Positions 12,540 to 26,000 are shown, numbered from the stretch's first letter. The stretch is DNA of 64,000 nt from Lindgomyces ingoldianus (GCF_010093535.1 NW_022985182.1:227253-291252), one strand, 5' to 3'. Notes: generated by a model not told the origin, from the letters alone. Program-made: numbers and translations.

Positions 12540-15500
12540 TTACACTAAAATTATCTTATTTAGCTAGAGGACAGCAACATAATATCTAGGTCTACTATGC
12601 AGTTAGCTCTAAGAGCTTAATCTGCTAACTAACCTTTACTTAGACAGATCTGCTAGTATAACTAAGCTAAGCCTTAGTTTGTTAATAATAGCCATCTGCC
12701 TTAAAGCCCTAGTTAGGCTAGGTAACTATAAAAGCAACACTAAGTAATAATTAGATTGTTACACCTTATTAAGGAGCTCTAAGCTAGGAGCGCTGCTGCT
12801 CTAGTTTAAATTAACTATAGGGGGGGGCCTACTGTACTAACTACCACCGCAACAACGCGAAGAGAGCCGCAGGCTCTGTACAAACCCATGTACGAACCCA
12901 CCACTAATTGACTATTAGCCCCACCGTCACCGGACCCGGGGCCCACACTACACTATACCTCTGCGGACTGCCAGACCCTAGAGTAGAGGGAAGGAGCTAA
13001 GAGCACTAAAATAGGGAAGCTGTTAAGAATTAAAATGCGCGTTAATCCTACTGCCTAGCCTACTAGCAACGCCTATACGCCTAAACTAAGGACGCTGCTA
13101 TGCTAGGCCTAGTTCTACGCTAACAATGTGTTTAAGGAGGACTACGCTATTAAAACTACGCGCGCGCGCGCTTAGTAGGCTAGAAAAGCACTATTGTTCT
13201 AGACAAAGGCTATTACCTAGGGTACTACTAATTATAATTTAATTAGCCTCTGCTTAGACCTACTAAACCTTATAGCTGCAGATTACGCAGTTATAGTAAA
13301 TAAGCTACTATAGTAGTTATTAAAAGTGTAAGCTTATTAAGACTACACTAATACTCTTACTAAAGCAGTTAACATAGTAGAAGCTAAGTAAGTAAAAGTT
13401 AGTAAAAAGCTATAAAAGCTTTAAAGCTTACTAAATAAAACTTTTAAACACCTAGCTAATTATAAAGATAAAGTTAAAAAACTTAAGGCTACTACTATAC
13501 TAGCGTGTAACTAATTATTTCTCTTAAATAGAGCTTATTAAGCGCTAAGGGGCACACCTATACTAACTATACTAAGAAAGCAACTGTAATTTAACCTAGC
13601 TACACTAAGAACACCTAACCTCTTTTATATTAGTACTATAAGCTAGGGAGCTAGGCTAAAACTGTTAGCTAAAGCAGAAGATCTGCCTAGGTTTATAGGT
13701 AAAAACAATATTAAATTTAACTACTAAAAAGACCTTTTAATAGGCAAGCTACTTTATAACGCAGACTACTTTATACCTGTAGATAGTAACTTTATAAAGA
13801 AGAAAAACACTTAAGTACACTATACTAAAAGTAAAGTAAGTAGTTAAGTGCTAGGTTAACTAGTTCTCTACTTTAAAGCCTAAAAGTAGTAAAGTAAGCT
13901 AGTAATAACTAAGAATATTATAAGCTTTCTAGAAAAAAACTTTAAAAATACTAACTAGTAAATAAAAGCTAAGACTAAGCTTTACTAGCTTAAGATAAAG
14001 CTATCTTAGAATTTTAAAGACTTTAAGGCCTAGTTTACATGCCTTATAAATAAAGCTAAGCTGCTGCTTAAGCAGTAGAAGGATAAGATTTATAACACTT
14101 TATTAAGTTAGCTTTAAGTATATATAAAGACTTACTATAATAACTTAATAGTTAGCTTTTTTAATTACATAAAGTAAGCTTACTAGATATCCTTCTTACT
14201 ACAAAGGTCTACTATAAAGTTAAGCGCGTAACACACGCAAAGAGGTTAAAAGAAGCTTACACATTAGAACGTTTTTTAACCTGCTGCTGCTGCTACTGCC
14301 TTAACAACTTTAGCAACACTCTAAGCGCAGGTAGCTTTAATAAAGAATGCTATAACCTACTACTTATGCTATTAGCTAGAACATATAAGTTGTAACTGCT
14401 CTTACGCCTACGCTAAGAGTAAAGCTATAGAAGCAGCGCAGAAGCTAGACGCTGTAAGCTCTAGTAAGGATAGTAAATTAAAAAAAGACTTACTTTAAAA
14501 AAAGTTTTCTCTTTAGAGTTAACAGACAAAGCGCTAGCATAAAAGCTGTGTAAGCTGCTATTTAGCAGTAAGCCTTTTATGCTGCCTTACTGCGTCTTTG
14601 CTAGAGGAATTACTATACGCTTAAACAGTCTTATTAACATAAAGGCTAGCAGCTATAATCTAATTTACCTACAACACTTACAGACAATCTAGAAGCACCT
14701 ACAGCCTAAGATGCTTAGCATTAAGTCTATCTTTATTGCAGGATATAATAATTAACTAAACAGACAGGTAGACAAGTACTTTTACATAAATTTAGTAATT
14801 AATAGCTACTAGCTACCTATACTTTTTATTTTCTATAACATAGGCTGTTATAACTTAATTATAGGCTATAAGGTCTTTAAAAAGGCTAGTGTTTAGATTA
14901 ACTATAAAGAATAATTAATTTAGTAGCTAAATAATAATTAGACGCAGGACTACAAGCATAATATTATTGTCCCTACACGCAGCGCGTTTTTACAGATTAA
15001 CTAATCTTATTAAGTAGACACTAACTAATAAAATAAGTTTATAAAGATATTAAAAATTAATTAATACTAACCTTAATTAACTTAAAAGCATAATTAGTAG
15101 TAGAACTTAAAAAAAATAAAAAAGTAACTTAATCTTTAACTAATACTCCCTAGCGCTAATTAAGCGCGCTAATGTTAACTAGCTGTCTCTAGAAAAGCAC
15201 TTGCTAAGGTAGGGCTAGAGGTAAATGTAATTAACACTGCTGCATTTATGCTACACGTAAGGCGTAAAGATATTATAATTAGACATATTAGCATTTATAA
15301 AGTTAATTAACTAATTAAGGACTGTTAAGCACCTGCAATAGTTAATTCTAAGAATAAGCTCTAACAGCTAATGCTTAAGAAGTTACTATCCCCTGCGTAC
15401 GCTAGAGCTACGCTAGCCTACTTCTTAAAAAGAGACTTAGATAAACTGCTGCTACACTAACTTAGCGTTAACTATAATATTAAGCTAATAGCAAAGAACA

Positions 15501-18500
15501 CCTTATTAAGCAGCTTGCTATACAGCATGTCTCTAGAGCAGCTTAGGCTAGTTAAGGACTATCTAGATAACTACCTACAACATAGATTTATTACGCACAG
15601 CAACGCTAGCTACACTTCTCTAGTCTTATTTACTAAGAAGCTAAAAAAAAAGTAAAGGTTTTATATAGACTATTATAAGCTTAATGTAATTATAAAAAAA
15701 AACACTTACCTAATACTTTTAATCTAGAAGACGCTTACACAGCTAGCTACAGCTAAGGTCTTTACTAAGCTTAATATATAATAGGTGTTTTATTGCATCT
15801 AGCTTACTAAAAAGGTTAAGGACCTAACTACCTTTTAAACACACTATAGCAACTATAAGTATTATGTGCTGCCCTTTAAACTCTATAACAGCTCTATAAC
15901 TTTTTAGTAATATATTAATTAGGTTCTACATAGCCTACTTAATAACTTTTATATAGCCTACTTTAACAACATTTTAATCTACTTAGACAACCCCTTGCAG
16001 CATAAGGCACATGTTGCTAAAGTCTTACATTATTTATAAAACACTAGCCTGCAGATTAACTTTAAAAAAAGTAAATTTATAGTTACTAAAATAAAATTCT
16101 TAGGTCTTATTATTAGTATAAATAGAATTTGTAAGGACTCTACTAAGGTAGCTGCTGTCTAAAACTAGCCTATACTAACTTTAATTAAGAGCTTATAGTT
16201 GTTCCTAGGGTTCTACAACTTCTACTGCGCCTTCCTTAAGGACTATAGTTGCATTATACAGCTGCTTATAAAGCTGCTTAAGTGTGGCGCCTAGCATCCT
16301 TTAAAAAAGCATAAGTTAGCTGTGTTTAAGCGCGCTAAGGACCTTATGCTGTTAAATAACATCCTTGCGCACTACTTACTAAATTATAAGACGTGTATAA
16401 AGACTAACGTAAGCAACAGAGTTATTACAAGAGTACTATTACAGCTGCAGGACAACAGCATCTGGCGCCCTATAGCGTTCTACTCTAAGACTATAAGCCT
16501 GCTGCAGATAAACTATAATATATATAATAAAGAAATGCTTACAGTTGTCTAAGGCTTATAAAAGTAGTAAGTGCAGCTAATAGGCCTATAATAAGATAAG
16601 CTATTTATAGTAATTACTAACTACTAAGCTCTTAAGTACTTTGCTATTAAGCGTAAGCTTACCTTTTACTAGATATAATAAGCTATGCTAATAGCAGACT
16701 TTAACCTTACGCTAACCTACTGCCTAGGCACTACTAATGTTGTTATAGACGCGCTGTTAAGGAAGTAGAAAGAGCTTAAAACACAGAAAGAAAAAAATAA
16801 AGCTGCTTATACACACTTTTTTCTAAGCTAAAAGTAGATTAGTGTTAGTCTTATTACTTAATTACACGCTGCCCTGTAGAGCACCTCTCTGCTAAATAAA
16901 AAGCTTATAAAGCTGCTGCTAATAGATTAACTGTATAAGCTTATTAATTAAATTCTAAATGCTAATTAGAATTATAAAAGCTTATAATACTACTATAATA
17001 AAGCGCAGAATCCTAGCTTATAATAAAAAATTAATGCTAAGGGCCTACTACTAAAGGAAGGGAAGCTTGTAGTTCTAGCTATCTAGTTCCTAAGGACCTA
17101 CTTTATCTGCGCTGTTTATGCAACGCAACTTACTACACATCCTAGAACTAAGAAAATAACTAAGCTGCTGCGCAAGTAGTACTACTAGCTAAGTATAAGC
17201 TAGAACATTAAGACCTACATTAGTGCCTATAAGGCCTGTTAGTAGAGCTATATCTTTTAAGATAAGACCTTAGGGCTTCTTAAGCTACTACTAATACCTA
17301 AGTAAGCATAGCAAAATATTTTTATAAATTTTAAGTTATTTCTACCTAATTAAGCTAGCTATAATAATGCGTTTATTATAGTAGACTGTCTAAGCAAGCG
17401 CTGCTTCTTACTACTATGCTATAAGACTATTACTACTATAGGGGCTGCAGACCTATACTATTACCATATCTAGCGCGTCTATAGACCTTCTTAATTAATT
17501 GTCTTTAACTATAGACTATAGTTTACCTCTGCATTTATAGATAAGCTTTACTGCTTTACTAGTGTTAAATAAAAGCTTTTTACACTCTACTATTCTTAAA
17601 CTAACAGCAACATAGAGGTGCTAAATTAGTATATTAACTAGTAACTGCGTCTATTTGTTAATTACTTCTAAGACAACTAGTTAGACCTGCTGCCCTACAT
17701 AGACTAAGCTTAAGCATCTCTACTGCATAAAATAATAAGGTTATTACTGTTTAAAATTAAGTTTAGCTATTATCTAACACACTACTAGGACTAAGAGGCA
17801 TGTATAAAACGCTTACTAACTGCGCTAGAGCAGATTTTACGTAAGAAGGCTTAGAGCTATGCTAAGCTCTACTACAACACTATATAACAAGTAATTAAGA
17901 TTATAAGGAAAGGCATTACTTAAGCCTAAAAGTAGTAAGCAGCTTAGGTAAATAAAAAGCAGTGTAAGCCTAACTTTATAGTAGGCAACAAGGTATACAT
18001 AACTCTTAAGGGCTTTACTATAGGGCGCCCTAGCTAGAAGCTTAACTAGCAGATGTACAGGCCCTATCTAATTATAGGCATAAGAGGTTATTTGTACTAG
18101 CTTAAGCTCCCCCTGTACATAAAGATGCACAACGTCTTCCACGCAGACTGCCTACAGCAGGCAGCACCTACAACGCTGCTAGGTTAGGTTAAGCCTCTAA
18201 AGGAGCTAATTAAAGTTAACAGTTACTCTAAGTAGCAGGTTTAGGACATCCTAGATAGTTATGTCCACCGCAGGCGTCTCTAATACTAAGCCTTATAGGT
18301 AGGCTATAATCCTAACCCTACCTAGTATAATGCTAACAGATTCCTTAGAGCTCTGCATAAGGTAAGGGACTTCCACTAAGCATATCCTACTAAGCCTAGT
18401 CTGCTAGCGCGACTAGACGCCTAGTTGCAAGCGTATAAAAAAGGTAAAGATATAAAACTTATAAAGGTTAATAATTAACCTGCGCTAAGGTCTTAACTAG

Positions 18501-18568
18501 TTTAAAGACTAACATAGAGGCGCTAAACTACCTAGTCTTAGGGATAAGACTGCCTTAGAAGGGGGTGA

Positions 18569-18843
18569 TGTAACGGTCCTACGCAGAGAGCTCTGTCGCG
18601 CTTCACATAACAAGCTGCCTGTGCAGCTAATTAGGATATAGGGGGTGCGACTAGCGCAACACTATTAGTTTGCTTAGCGCTAGCGTCCTTGCTAGCGCCT
18701 TAGCGCCGCAAGCACTTCTTCTGCAGAGCTGCCCTTAAAGCTCCTTTTCTCCTCTCTATCTTAGTGTAGCTGAAATAGAGCTGACCTACTCTGCCTTGCT
18801 TCCCTAGCTCCATACGGTAGTAGAGACAGTGCTTGTCATCACA
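18569..18843 (+). repeat. Gypsy right LTR (275 bp)
   Basis: Starts TGTAACGG and ends CATCACA. Mutated sites in this copy are near its left (inner) end. The outer half is GC-rich and looks nearly ancestral. Confidence 0.93.
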
Positions 18844-19150
18844 TTTGCTAGTAAACCTAGTGCGCGCAGATTAGAGCGCTTAAAAACATTAGCATCTAGG
18901 ACAATTCTATAGTATACAGCTAGATTGTTATTAGAAGTTAGTAGTTACTTTACTAGACTTAGCTTTTTTAGTTTCCTTACTATTAAGATTACTAAGGCTT
19001 AGGCAGAGAGCATTAGGCCTGTTTACTGTCTAATGTTAGTTGTATTTTATTATCTGCTAGCATTAGACTAGCTATATATACTTACTCTTACTTATTATTA
19101 ACATAGAGCCCTTTGTTAAAGTTTTATAGTTAAGTAAAGGAGTAAGAGAG
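18844..19150. other. AT-rich flank ending the repeat island
   Basis: A TA-rich stretch after the Gypsy element, presumably the remaining end of the interrupted relic. Base composition switches abruptly to balanced sequence near 19150-19190. Confidence 0.5.
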
Positions 19151-19189
19151 GCGATTAGTAGACATATATTAGATGCTGGCCTGTGCGCT

Positions 19190-22100
19190 AAGCGAGACGC
19201 CTGATTATGTCATCCAAGCTTCCGAAAAGGAAGGCTAATACCTGCTCGTCCGAATCAACAACCGACCGTGAATGCAATCTTTGAAAAGTTGCAGAATAGG
19301 CAATAGGCAATTCAGCACCTAGCAAAATACCGATGGGAAGATGCGTAACCAGCAGATAATGAAGTCTGCCAAATCGTGGTCCTTGCAGTAACTATCGCTC
19401 ACTTCAAAGAGAACATTGAGTCGGCATACTTCCCGCTGTGTATATGTGCGGTGTGCTATGTGCACAACCTGTAGGAGGATCTTGCTGATTCAGCTTGTCT
19501 AGATATTGAAATGCTCATAGTGTTAGTCATTTAGCATTCTCACAAGAAGGGATACTCAAACACTTCGCCTGGATCCTATAGTTGCAGAAAGCACACCCGT
19601 CCGCGGCACTCGCCACCGAAACAGTCTTTCCTTCTAGCCGATTTGAGACCTAGAGTCCATGCGATCGCTGTCTTCCGCTCGCAATACTCTTGATTGACAC
19701 CAGTCTCCAGGAAACATCCATGTTGCCAGTTCTGGTCAAGGTCGTTCGATGCCTCACCGAAAGGTCAAGGTTCCCGCAAGCTAGGAAATATGTTCCACCT
19801 AGGGAAGACTCAATAAAGTGCAGCAATATTTACGACACAAAACCATTGAAGCCTTATTAGTTTTAGAATTTTTGAAATACGAGCTCGGACTGTATAAAGA
19901 AGCGTGGGCCAAATAACAGAGCGTACGCCCCCTGAGGAAAGATTTGGAACCGATCGATAAGATCTTCTTCCAGGAGGACATCTAACTAAGGGTGCTTCAG
20001 AACATGTAATCGAACTCTTTCACCTCCCAACCATTTCCATTCAAGAAACGGCTTATTACGTCTCCGAAGAAGCTTAACCTCGACATGAGTGTAGCCACTG
20101 TTGTATTCAAGCGACCCGTCAGCGAGTATGAGTTCCTCGCATCCAAGGTTATACCGCATTGCATTGTGTCCGTTGTCTCGCGCAATTTCAGAGCCAGTAT
20201 CTACATGAACAACAATCGCGTTACTACTCCCAATGCATGAAACCCGATTCGCGGCTGTACGGACAGCAGAAATCCACAAAGAGCATTTTCAGTTGGCTGG
20301 AAGCTCGGGAAGCCGACTGGTGAACTTGGTGAGAGTCTCGTTTGCACTGAGAAAGGCCATGCCAATGGGATCTGGGATTTCGAGTGTCCTGAACACATTA
20401 AAGTGACAAATGAAAGCGCCTTCTACCTCCTGGCGTCCGGTATTTGCGAAACTCATCGTTACTGTGACTCATCTAACAGATTCTACCGCCTTCCCATTCG
20501 CCAACTAAAATTGTACTCTGGACTCTTGTTTATATTGACCTCAAATTCCTTCTTTTCTGCTAGATATACTAGTGATATGTGGTTTGCGTAGGTACCTGTG
20601 CTATATCCCGTCATTATTAGTTTAGTCCCTGCCTTGAGCTCGAAAGACATCGGTAACCCTTCCTACATTTATTTGCTCTTCACGGAGTGAGGGTCAGAAG
20701 GTCACCAGAATCTTCTGGCGTTATCGCTTGCGGGCAGCAAGAGCGATCCCGTCTTCGTCTCCTTGTTGTGGTGTTGTCTGGCCTTGCCTGCAAGATTACT
20801 CACCCTCTGAGGCTTTGTTGTGAGCGAATTGAAGCGACCGACTGCAGAGTTTGAGACGTGTCGTAATTTCTGGGTATCAGGTTGGTGGTGGTTTCCCTCA
20901 AGCGTTGAACGCAGTATAGCATTCGCTCCATTATAACCTTTCATATGGACAAATAACTAGTAAATCGAGAAGATCTGGGATTGTGTTGTCTAAGTTATGG
21001 CTCGCCCCTCCGTGCAGCCATGGATAGAAGCAGACAGGTTTATCTATCGGTTCCGACTGTGAGCTCTCTGATACTTCGTCCACGTCTCAGTCTATTAGTT
21101 CGTGGTAAGGCGACTGACGATGAGGCTCGCTCGCTCGTAATCGAGATCTGCTATGTTGTTAGGTATCCCCATGCAACACCAACCTCCCGATTTAGACTGC
21201 TACAAATCCGCCCAATCCTTCCGCGAAGCCTGCACGTGGTGGTAGGGGGAATATTCCATATACCTCTCCCAGCAGCTACCGAGAGCGAGCATCGTCGTCA
21301 TTCATAGTCTCAACGGACATTGTGGCTTTCGATGGCAAGCAATGAAGTCAACCGGCTACACGCATCCTCCTTCAAGACGTTCCGAGCGCGCGAATAATCA
21401 CCTGCTGTTGCGATGTGATTATCCACAGAGGCTCTCATATCAGCTGCTAGCACAACGACTTCATGCTAGATCTCTGGTGCCTAGCCCGCGTGTGGAAGGC
21501 AGGAAGTGGGGGTAACAAGTAGGGGAGATACTTGATGATGGTTAAAATATGGGAGAGGACCAGACGGTCAATTCTCTTCGTCGCGCACAGTTTGAGCAGG
21601 ACGATATCATGGACATCAGATAGGTATTGAGCACTCCATCGCAAGACACCGCAATAAAGATGGCAGCGACGTAGCAGTTAGCAAGTTATTGCCAACTGCT
21701 CAAGCCTTATTCATAGTCACTAGTGAGACATGTTGTCGACAGGAACAGAAGAGTGAAGGATTATGAGAATTTCTTCATAGCCGAGCTCGTACAACAGTTC
21801 GAGCGCTCTCATCCCCGCGATCCCGCTGCATCTGATCTGCCATTGAGGACTAGGCTTGTCCTGTGAGCCTCGTGGTTGTTCTTGTATACCCTTTCCTCTG
21901 GATGTTGAGTCTGCCGTTCAACAAGATCAGTGTTTCACATTTGCGCGAAAGGTAACACTCCACCTTATCGATAAGATTCAGCGCTTGGACATCCCCATCT
22001 GTGAGAGGAACAAGCTGAGCGGCAATGGCAAGTCCCTGCAAGGTCTCGCTGGACGTTTCTGTCAACCCTCTGAACAATTGACAAGGCTGCTGCAAAGCCA

Positions 22101-23055
22101 CCACGCACGGTCCCGTTAAGCCCAACGTGCGCTATCAGGGTTCGTGCAGTAAGATCTGCTTTTGTCTGGTCTAATCGAGCTCAGATATTATGAAGGTCCT
22201 TCTCATCTCTGTCTCCACTTATAGTTGCATGCATGCACTGTTTTACTTTGCCCTTTCCCAGTTGAGCAGCCAAGTCTACCTTGTCTGTCAGGTCTTCCCC
22301 CTATGTCTAGGACTGCCTGGATTTGCTCCTCAGTCGCGGGAGTTTGCAGCGTTCTCTCACCCTAGACAAGTTAAATTGTGCCCAGCAAGTTGTCAAGCTG
22401 GTCCTTATGCTGATCAACGTGGTCCGATGCGCCATGTACTTTCGCTCGTGCTTCCTGAATCTTTACATCAAGGTAATTGCCTGGCCAAGCCGCGGAGAGA
22501 CTGCAGCAGTACCACCAGTTAGCTACCTCCTATTTCTCTCTGTGAGCATCGTTCTATACCTTGTGCCGTAGACATACCAATACTGTATGATTTAATGCGA
22601 TACAGCGTCTATCACCCGTAAGTAGAAGACATAGAACTTCTGGCCGAAATTGTGAGGTCATAATGGGTGCTGAGGCTGAAGCTAGAGCAAGTGTCTTGCG
22701 CCAACATTCCGTTCAGCTGAGATCTTGGCAAACCACAGCCTCAAGGAACTGCAGCAGTTCTGACAACCACTCCCTGTCTCCGACCTCGATTACCCAGTTT
22801 TTCGTTATGCATTAGTATTTTATTGAATATTTATTTAGAAATATAATCCTGTGGTGCCGAAAGAGTCGTGGACCCCTTCAAACGCCCTAATCAACTGTGG
22901 GTCGGGGGGAGCTGGCCTCAGCCTTGCCCTGGACCAAATTTTCCGAGCGAAACTGAGTGAGTTCCATTCGCTGCACTTGTGCGCTAGAGTTACAGAAGCA
23001 ATATAGAGCTCATTATTGTCCAAAGGTATTGTTAATTAGACTGCCGCCATAAGAA
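19190..23055. other. Balanced-composition region without a supported gene
   Basis: About 3.9 kb of non-AT-rich sequence. Open frames reach only 110 codons on either strand, and most lack convincing starts. Some peptides look protein-like (minus strand 19986-20279 and 21850-22125; plus strand 20981-21307), but I could not match them to a family or link them with splice sites. It may hold decayed genes or the 5' region of the NLR gene. Confidence 0.4.
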
Positions 23056-26000
23056 ATGACACCAACTGTCCTGGATAGAACGGCTTACCAGCATAACAAG
23101 GCTGATGGAAACGCAATCGCCATATACGGGACCATCCATGGCGATGTCCACTTTCCTAGCCAGCCAAGTTCCAATCAACGCCTGCGCGATGTACAAGATG
23201 TTCCGCCCGATGACCCTGAAGACTTTAATCGCGCATTGAAGCTGCTCTTTCTTTCCGACCCCAAGGACGATGTTGCTGCAATATCTAGGGATAGGCATCC
23301 TGGGACGTGTGAATGGGTTCTTGAGCGCGACGAATATGAAGCATGGACCCAAAACACTAACCACAGTTTCTGGGCTATAACAGGCTCGCCCGGAATTGGA
23401 AAGACAACACTTGCTTGCTTCCTTCTTGAAAAGCTCGAAGAGAAGCTTCAAGAAATGCTCGAGAAAAAGCTCGAAGAAAAACTCAAAGAAAAGCGCAAAG
23501 AACAGTACAAAGAAAAGCACAAAGAAAAGCACAAAGAAGAACACAAAGAAGAGCTTAAAATGCTCGAAGGAGAGCTCGAAAAACTCGAAGAAAAGTCTGA
23601 AGCAGAGCTGGAAGAAAGGTCCGAAGAGAAACCCGTAGAAAGGCTTGAAGAAAAGTCAGAAGAAACGATCGAGGCTTCATCTGACTATCTTCTCATTCAC
23701 TACTTCTTTGACAACAAGATCGGATACCGCAGGACCGGACTTGGATTTCTCAGGTCGCTTATTTGGCAGCTTCTAACCTTACGCACGTCAACTTGGGAGG
23801 TGGTAAAGCAAGACTTCAAAATGAAAGAAGAAAAAATCCTGAGTTTTGAGACCCTGTGGCGCCACCTCCAGAGCATATTCTCCGTCATCGACTGCCAAAC
23901 TATATACCTTCTCGTTGATGCCCTCGACGAATGTGAAGAAGAGTCCCGACAAACCGTCCTTTCATCCTTGTCAAGGATGCCTAAAGTACTCTCTGGGCTC
24001 ACAAAATGTCAAATCAAAGTTCTAGTGACCGCGAGACCAAAGACAGAAATAGGGGAGACATTAGGCCACGAGTGGATCCATCTCCGGGTTGACTCCGGGC
24101 TAGTGAATGTCGACCTGATGAATTTCATTAGAGCTAAGGTCAAGGAACTATCCGACACCAAAAAGAAGCTCCCCGGGACTATCGCTAATGAGATAGAGGA
24201 AAAATTGACGCAGCATGCTGGAGGTACCTTTCTCTGGGCTTCGCTTATGCTCCACGAACTTGCTCGAAGTCCGATACATAAAATGCGTCAGGTGCTTCAA
24301 AATCTCCCTTCAGACCTCTACGAAATTTACTGCGGAATCATCAAGCACATTGCCGAAGAAAATCGACAGGAAGCTATATTCGTGCTCACCTGGATATGCA
24401 CATCAGCCCGACCGCTCAACATTAAAGAACTTGCACTAGCCTTTGGAACTGGCACAAACCGGTGGGCTAGGAATGCCCTGCCTTCCGATGCGGACGTTGA
24501 GGAGTGCTGCTCTGTTTACATGTGTTGCGAGACTCTTGTTTACACGGACAGCGAGACGGAGACTGTACACTTGGTCCATCAAACGGTAAAAGACTTCCTT
24601 CTCGAGCCACGTCTCCGGAATGAGCCCGGGATTTCAGATTTTTACGTTGTGCCGGAAGAGGCTAACTTTCTCCTATTCCGCACATGCTGGACTTACTTGA
24701 GCTTTCCCGAATTCCATGGCGGTGCTGATCTGGTCACTCGAACTGGCTCAAAGCTGATAAAACATGACACCAAGACCACAATCCAGAAGAGCCCGGCCTC
24801 ACAGAGAGCTCTCGTGGGTTACGCTATATCGAACTGGCTTACCCACGCCACAGCATCAGCAAGTGTTATAATTAAATGGTTCGATTGGAGTAATAGTCTC
24901 AATCAACTCCCAACTTTGCGAGATTTGTGGTTGCTGGAAAGTGCCAAGGGTAACAATGAAGCACTGGTGCACCAACTCATTAAGAGTGGTGCACAAGTCG
25001 ACGTTAATGATGGGGCCGGCAACAGTGCTCTTCATATCGCCGCTTCAAGAGCAAGCCTTGGAGTTACGAGAATTATTATCCAAGCGGGCGCAGACTTGAA
25101 TGCCCTCAACCACAAAGGAAAACCGCCGCTGTCGTTAGCCGCAGAGAACGGGCAAGAGGCAGTAGTAAGTCTGCTGCTCACAAGGAACGGCGTCGATCGA
25201 GACTCTAAAGACAATGCCGGTCGGACGCCACTGTCGTTGGCCGCAGAGAATGGGCAGGAGGGAGTAGTAAAACTACTTCTAGTGAAGAACGGCATTGACC
25301 CCGACTCCAAGGATAATGCCGGTCGGACACCACTATCTTTAGCCGCAGAGAACGGGCACGAGGTAGTAGTAAAACTGCTGCTCACAAAGAACGATGTCGA
25401 TCCAACCTCTAAGGACGATGCCGGTCGGACACCGCTGTCGTTGGCCGCAGAGAACGGGTGCGAGGCAGTGGTAGAGCTGCTGCTCACGAAGGACAGCGTC
25501 GGCCCAGGCTCTTATGATAACGACAGTTTGAACGCTAAAGATTCTTGTGGACGGACGCCGTTGTTGTGGGCAGCACTAAATGGGCACAAGGCGGTGGTTA
25601 GGCAACTGCTCGCGCGCGGAGCGGACGTGAACAGCAAAGATTCTAGATACGGACGGACGCCACTGTCGTGGGCGGCATGGTACGGGGACAAGTCAGTAGT
25701 CCAGGAGCTGCTCGCAAAGGACGGCATCGATCCAGACTCTAACGACAATGCCGGCCGGACGCCGCTATCGTTGGCCGCAGAGAATGGGTACGAAGCAGTG
25801 GTAAAGCTGCTGCTCGCGAAGGACTGCGTCGACCCAGACTCCAATGGCAACAATGGTTTGAACACTAAAGATTTTTATGGACGGACCCCGCTGTTGTGGG
25901 CAGCACTAAATGGGCATAAAGCAGTGGTTAAGGAACTGCTCGCGGAGGGTGCAGTGGACGTGAACAACAAATACTCCAGATACGAAAAGTATCCCGAGTC

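Larger units (their letters stand above)
12265..18843 (+). mobile_element. Gypsy LTR retrotransposon with chromodomain-like end, RIP-killed
   Basis: Bounded by 275-bp LTRs beginning TGTRACGG and ending YACA. The flanking pentamers are CTTGC (12260-12264) and TTTGC (18844-18848), a target duplication with one transition. The pol relic is in Gypsy order. Reverse transcriptase is at about 15510-16150 (YSMSLEQL, VLFTKKLK, RFYIDYYKLN; the catalytic YxDD block now reads YFNN). RNase H is at 16322-16552 and still open (NVSNRVITRVLLQLQD, YNIYNKEML). Integrase zinc-binding and core are at about 17140-17760 (TYISAYKACQQS). A C-terminal QDILDSYVHRRRLQYQAL with YNPNPTQYN at about 18240-18330 looks like the chromodomain region. 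A purine tract at 18557-18568 is the likely PPT. Confidence 0.93.

Noticed and set aside
16322..16552. Open 76-codon frame in the AT-rich island as a gene
   Set aside because: It is the surviving RNase H piece of the dead Gypsy element.
20981..21307. 108-codon + strand frame with ATG
   Set aside because: No recognisable motif, amino-acid composition looks random, and stops surround it; not enough support for a gene.
23032..23544. 170-codon minus-strand frame rich in Phe/Leu opposite the NLR gene
   Set aside because: It is the antisense reading of the Glu/Lys coiled-coil repeats; low complexity and no independent support.
25032..25865. Minus-strand frames with repeated Ser/Phe blocks
   Set aside because: Antisense shadows of the near-identical ankyrin units.
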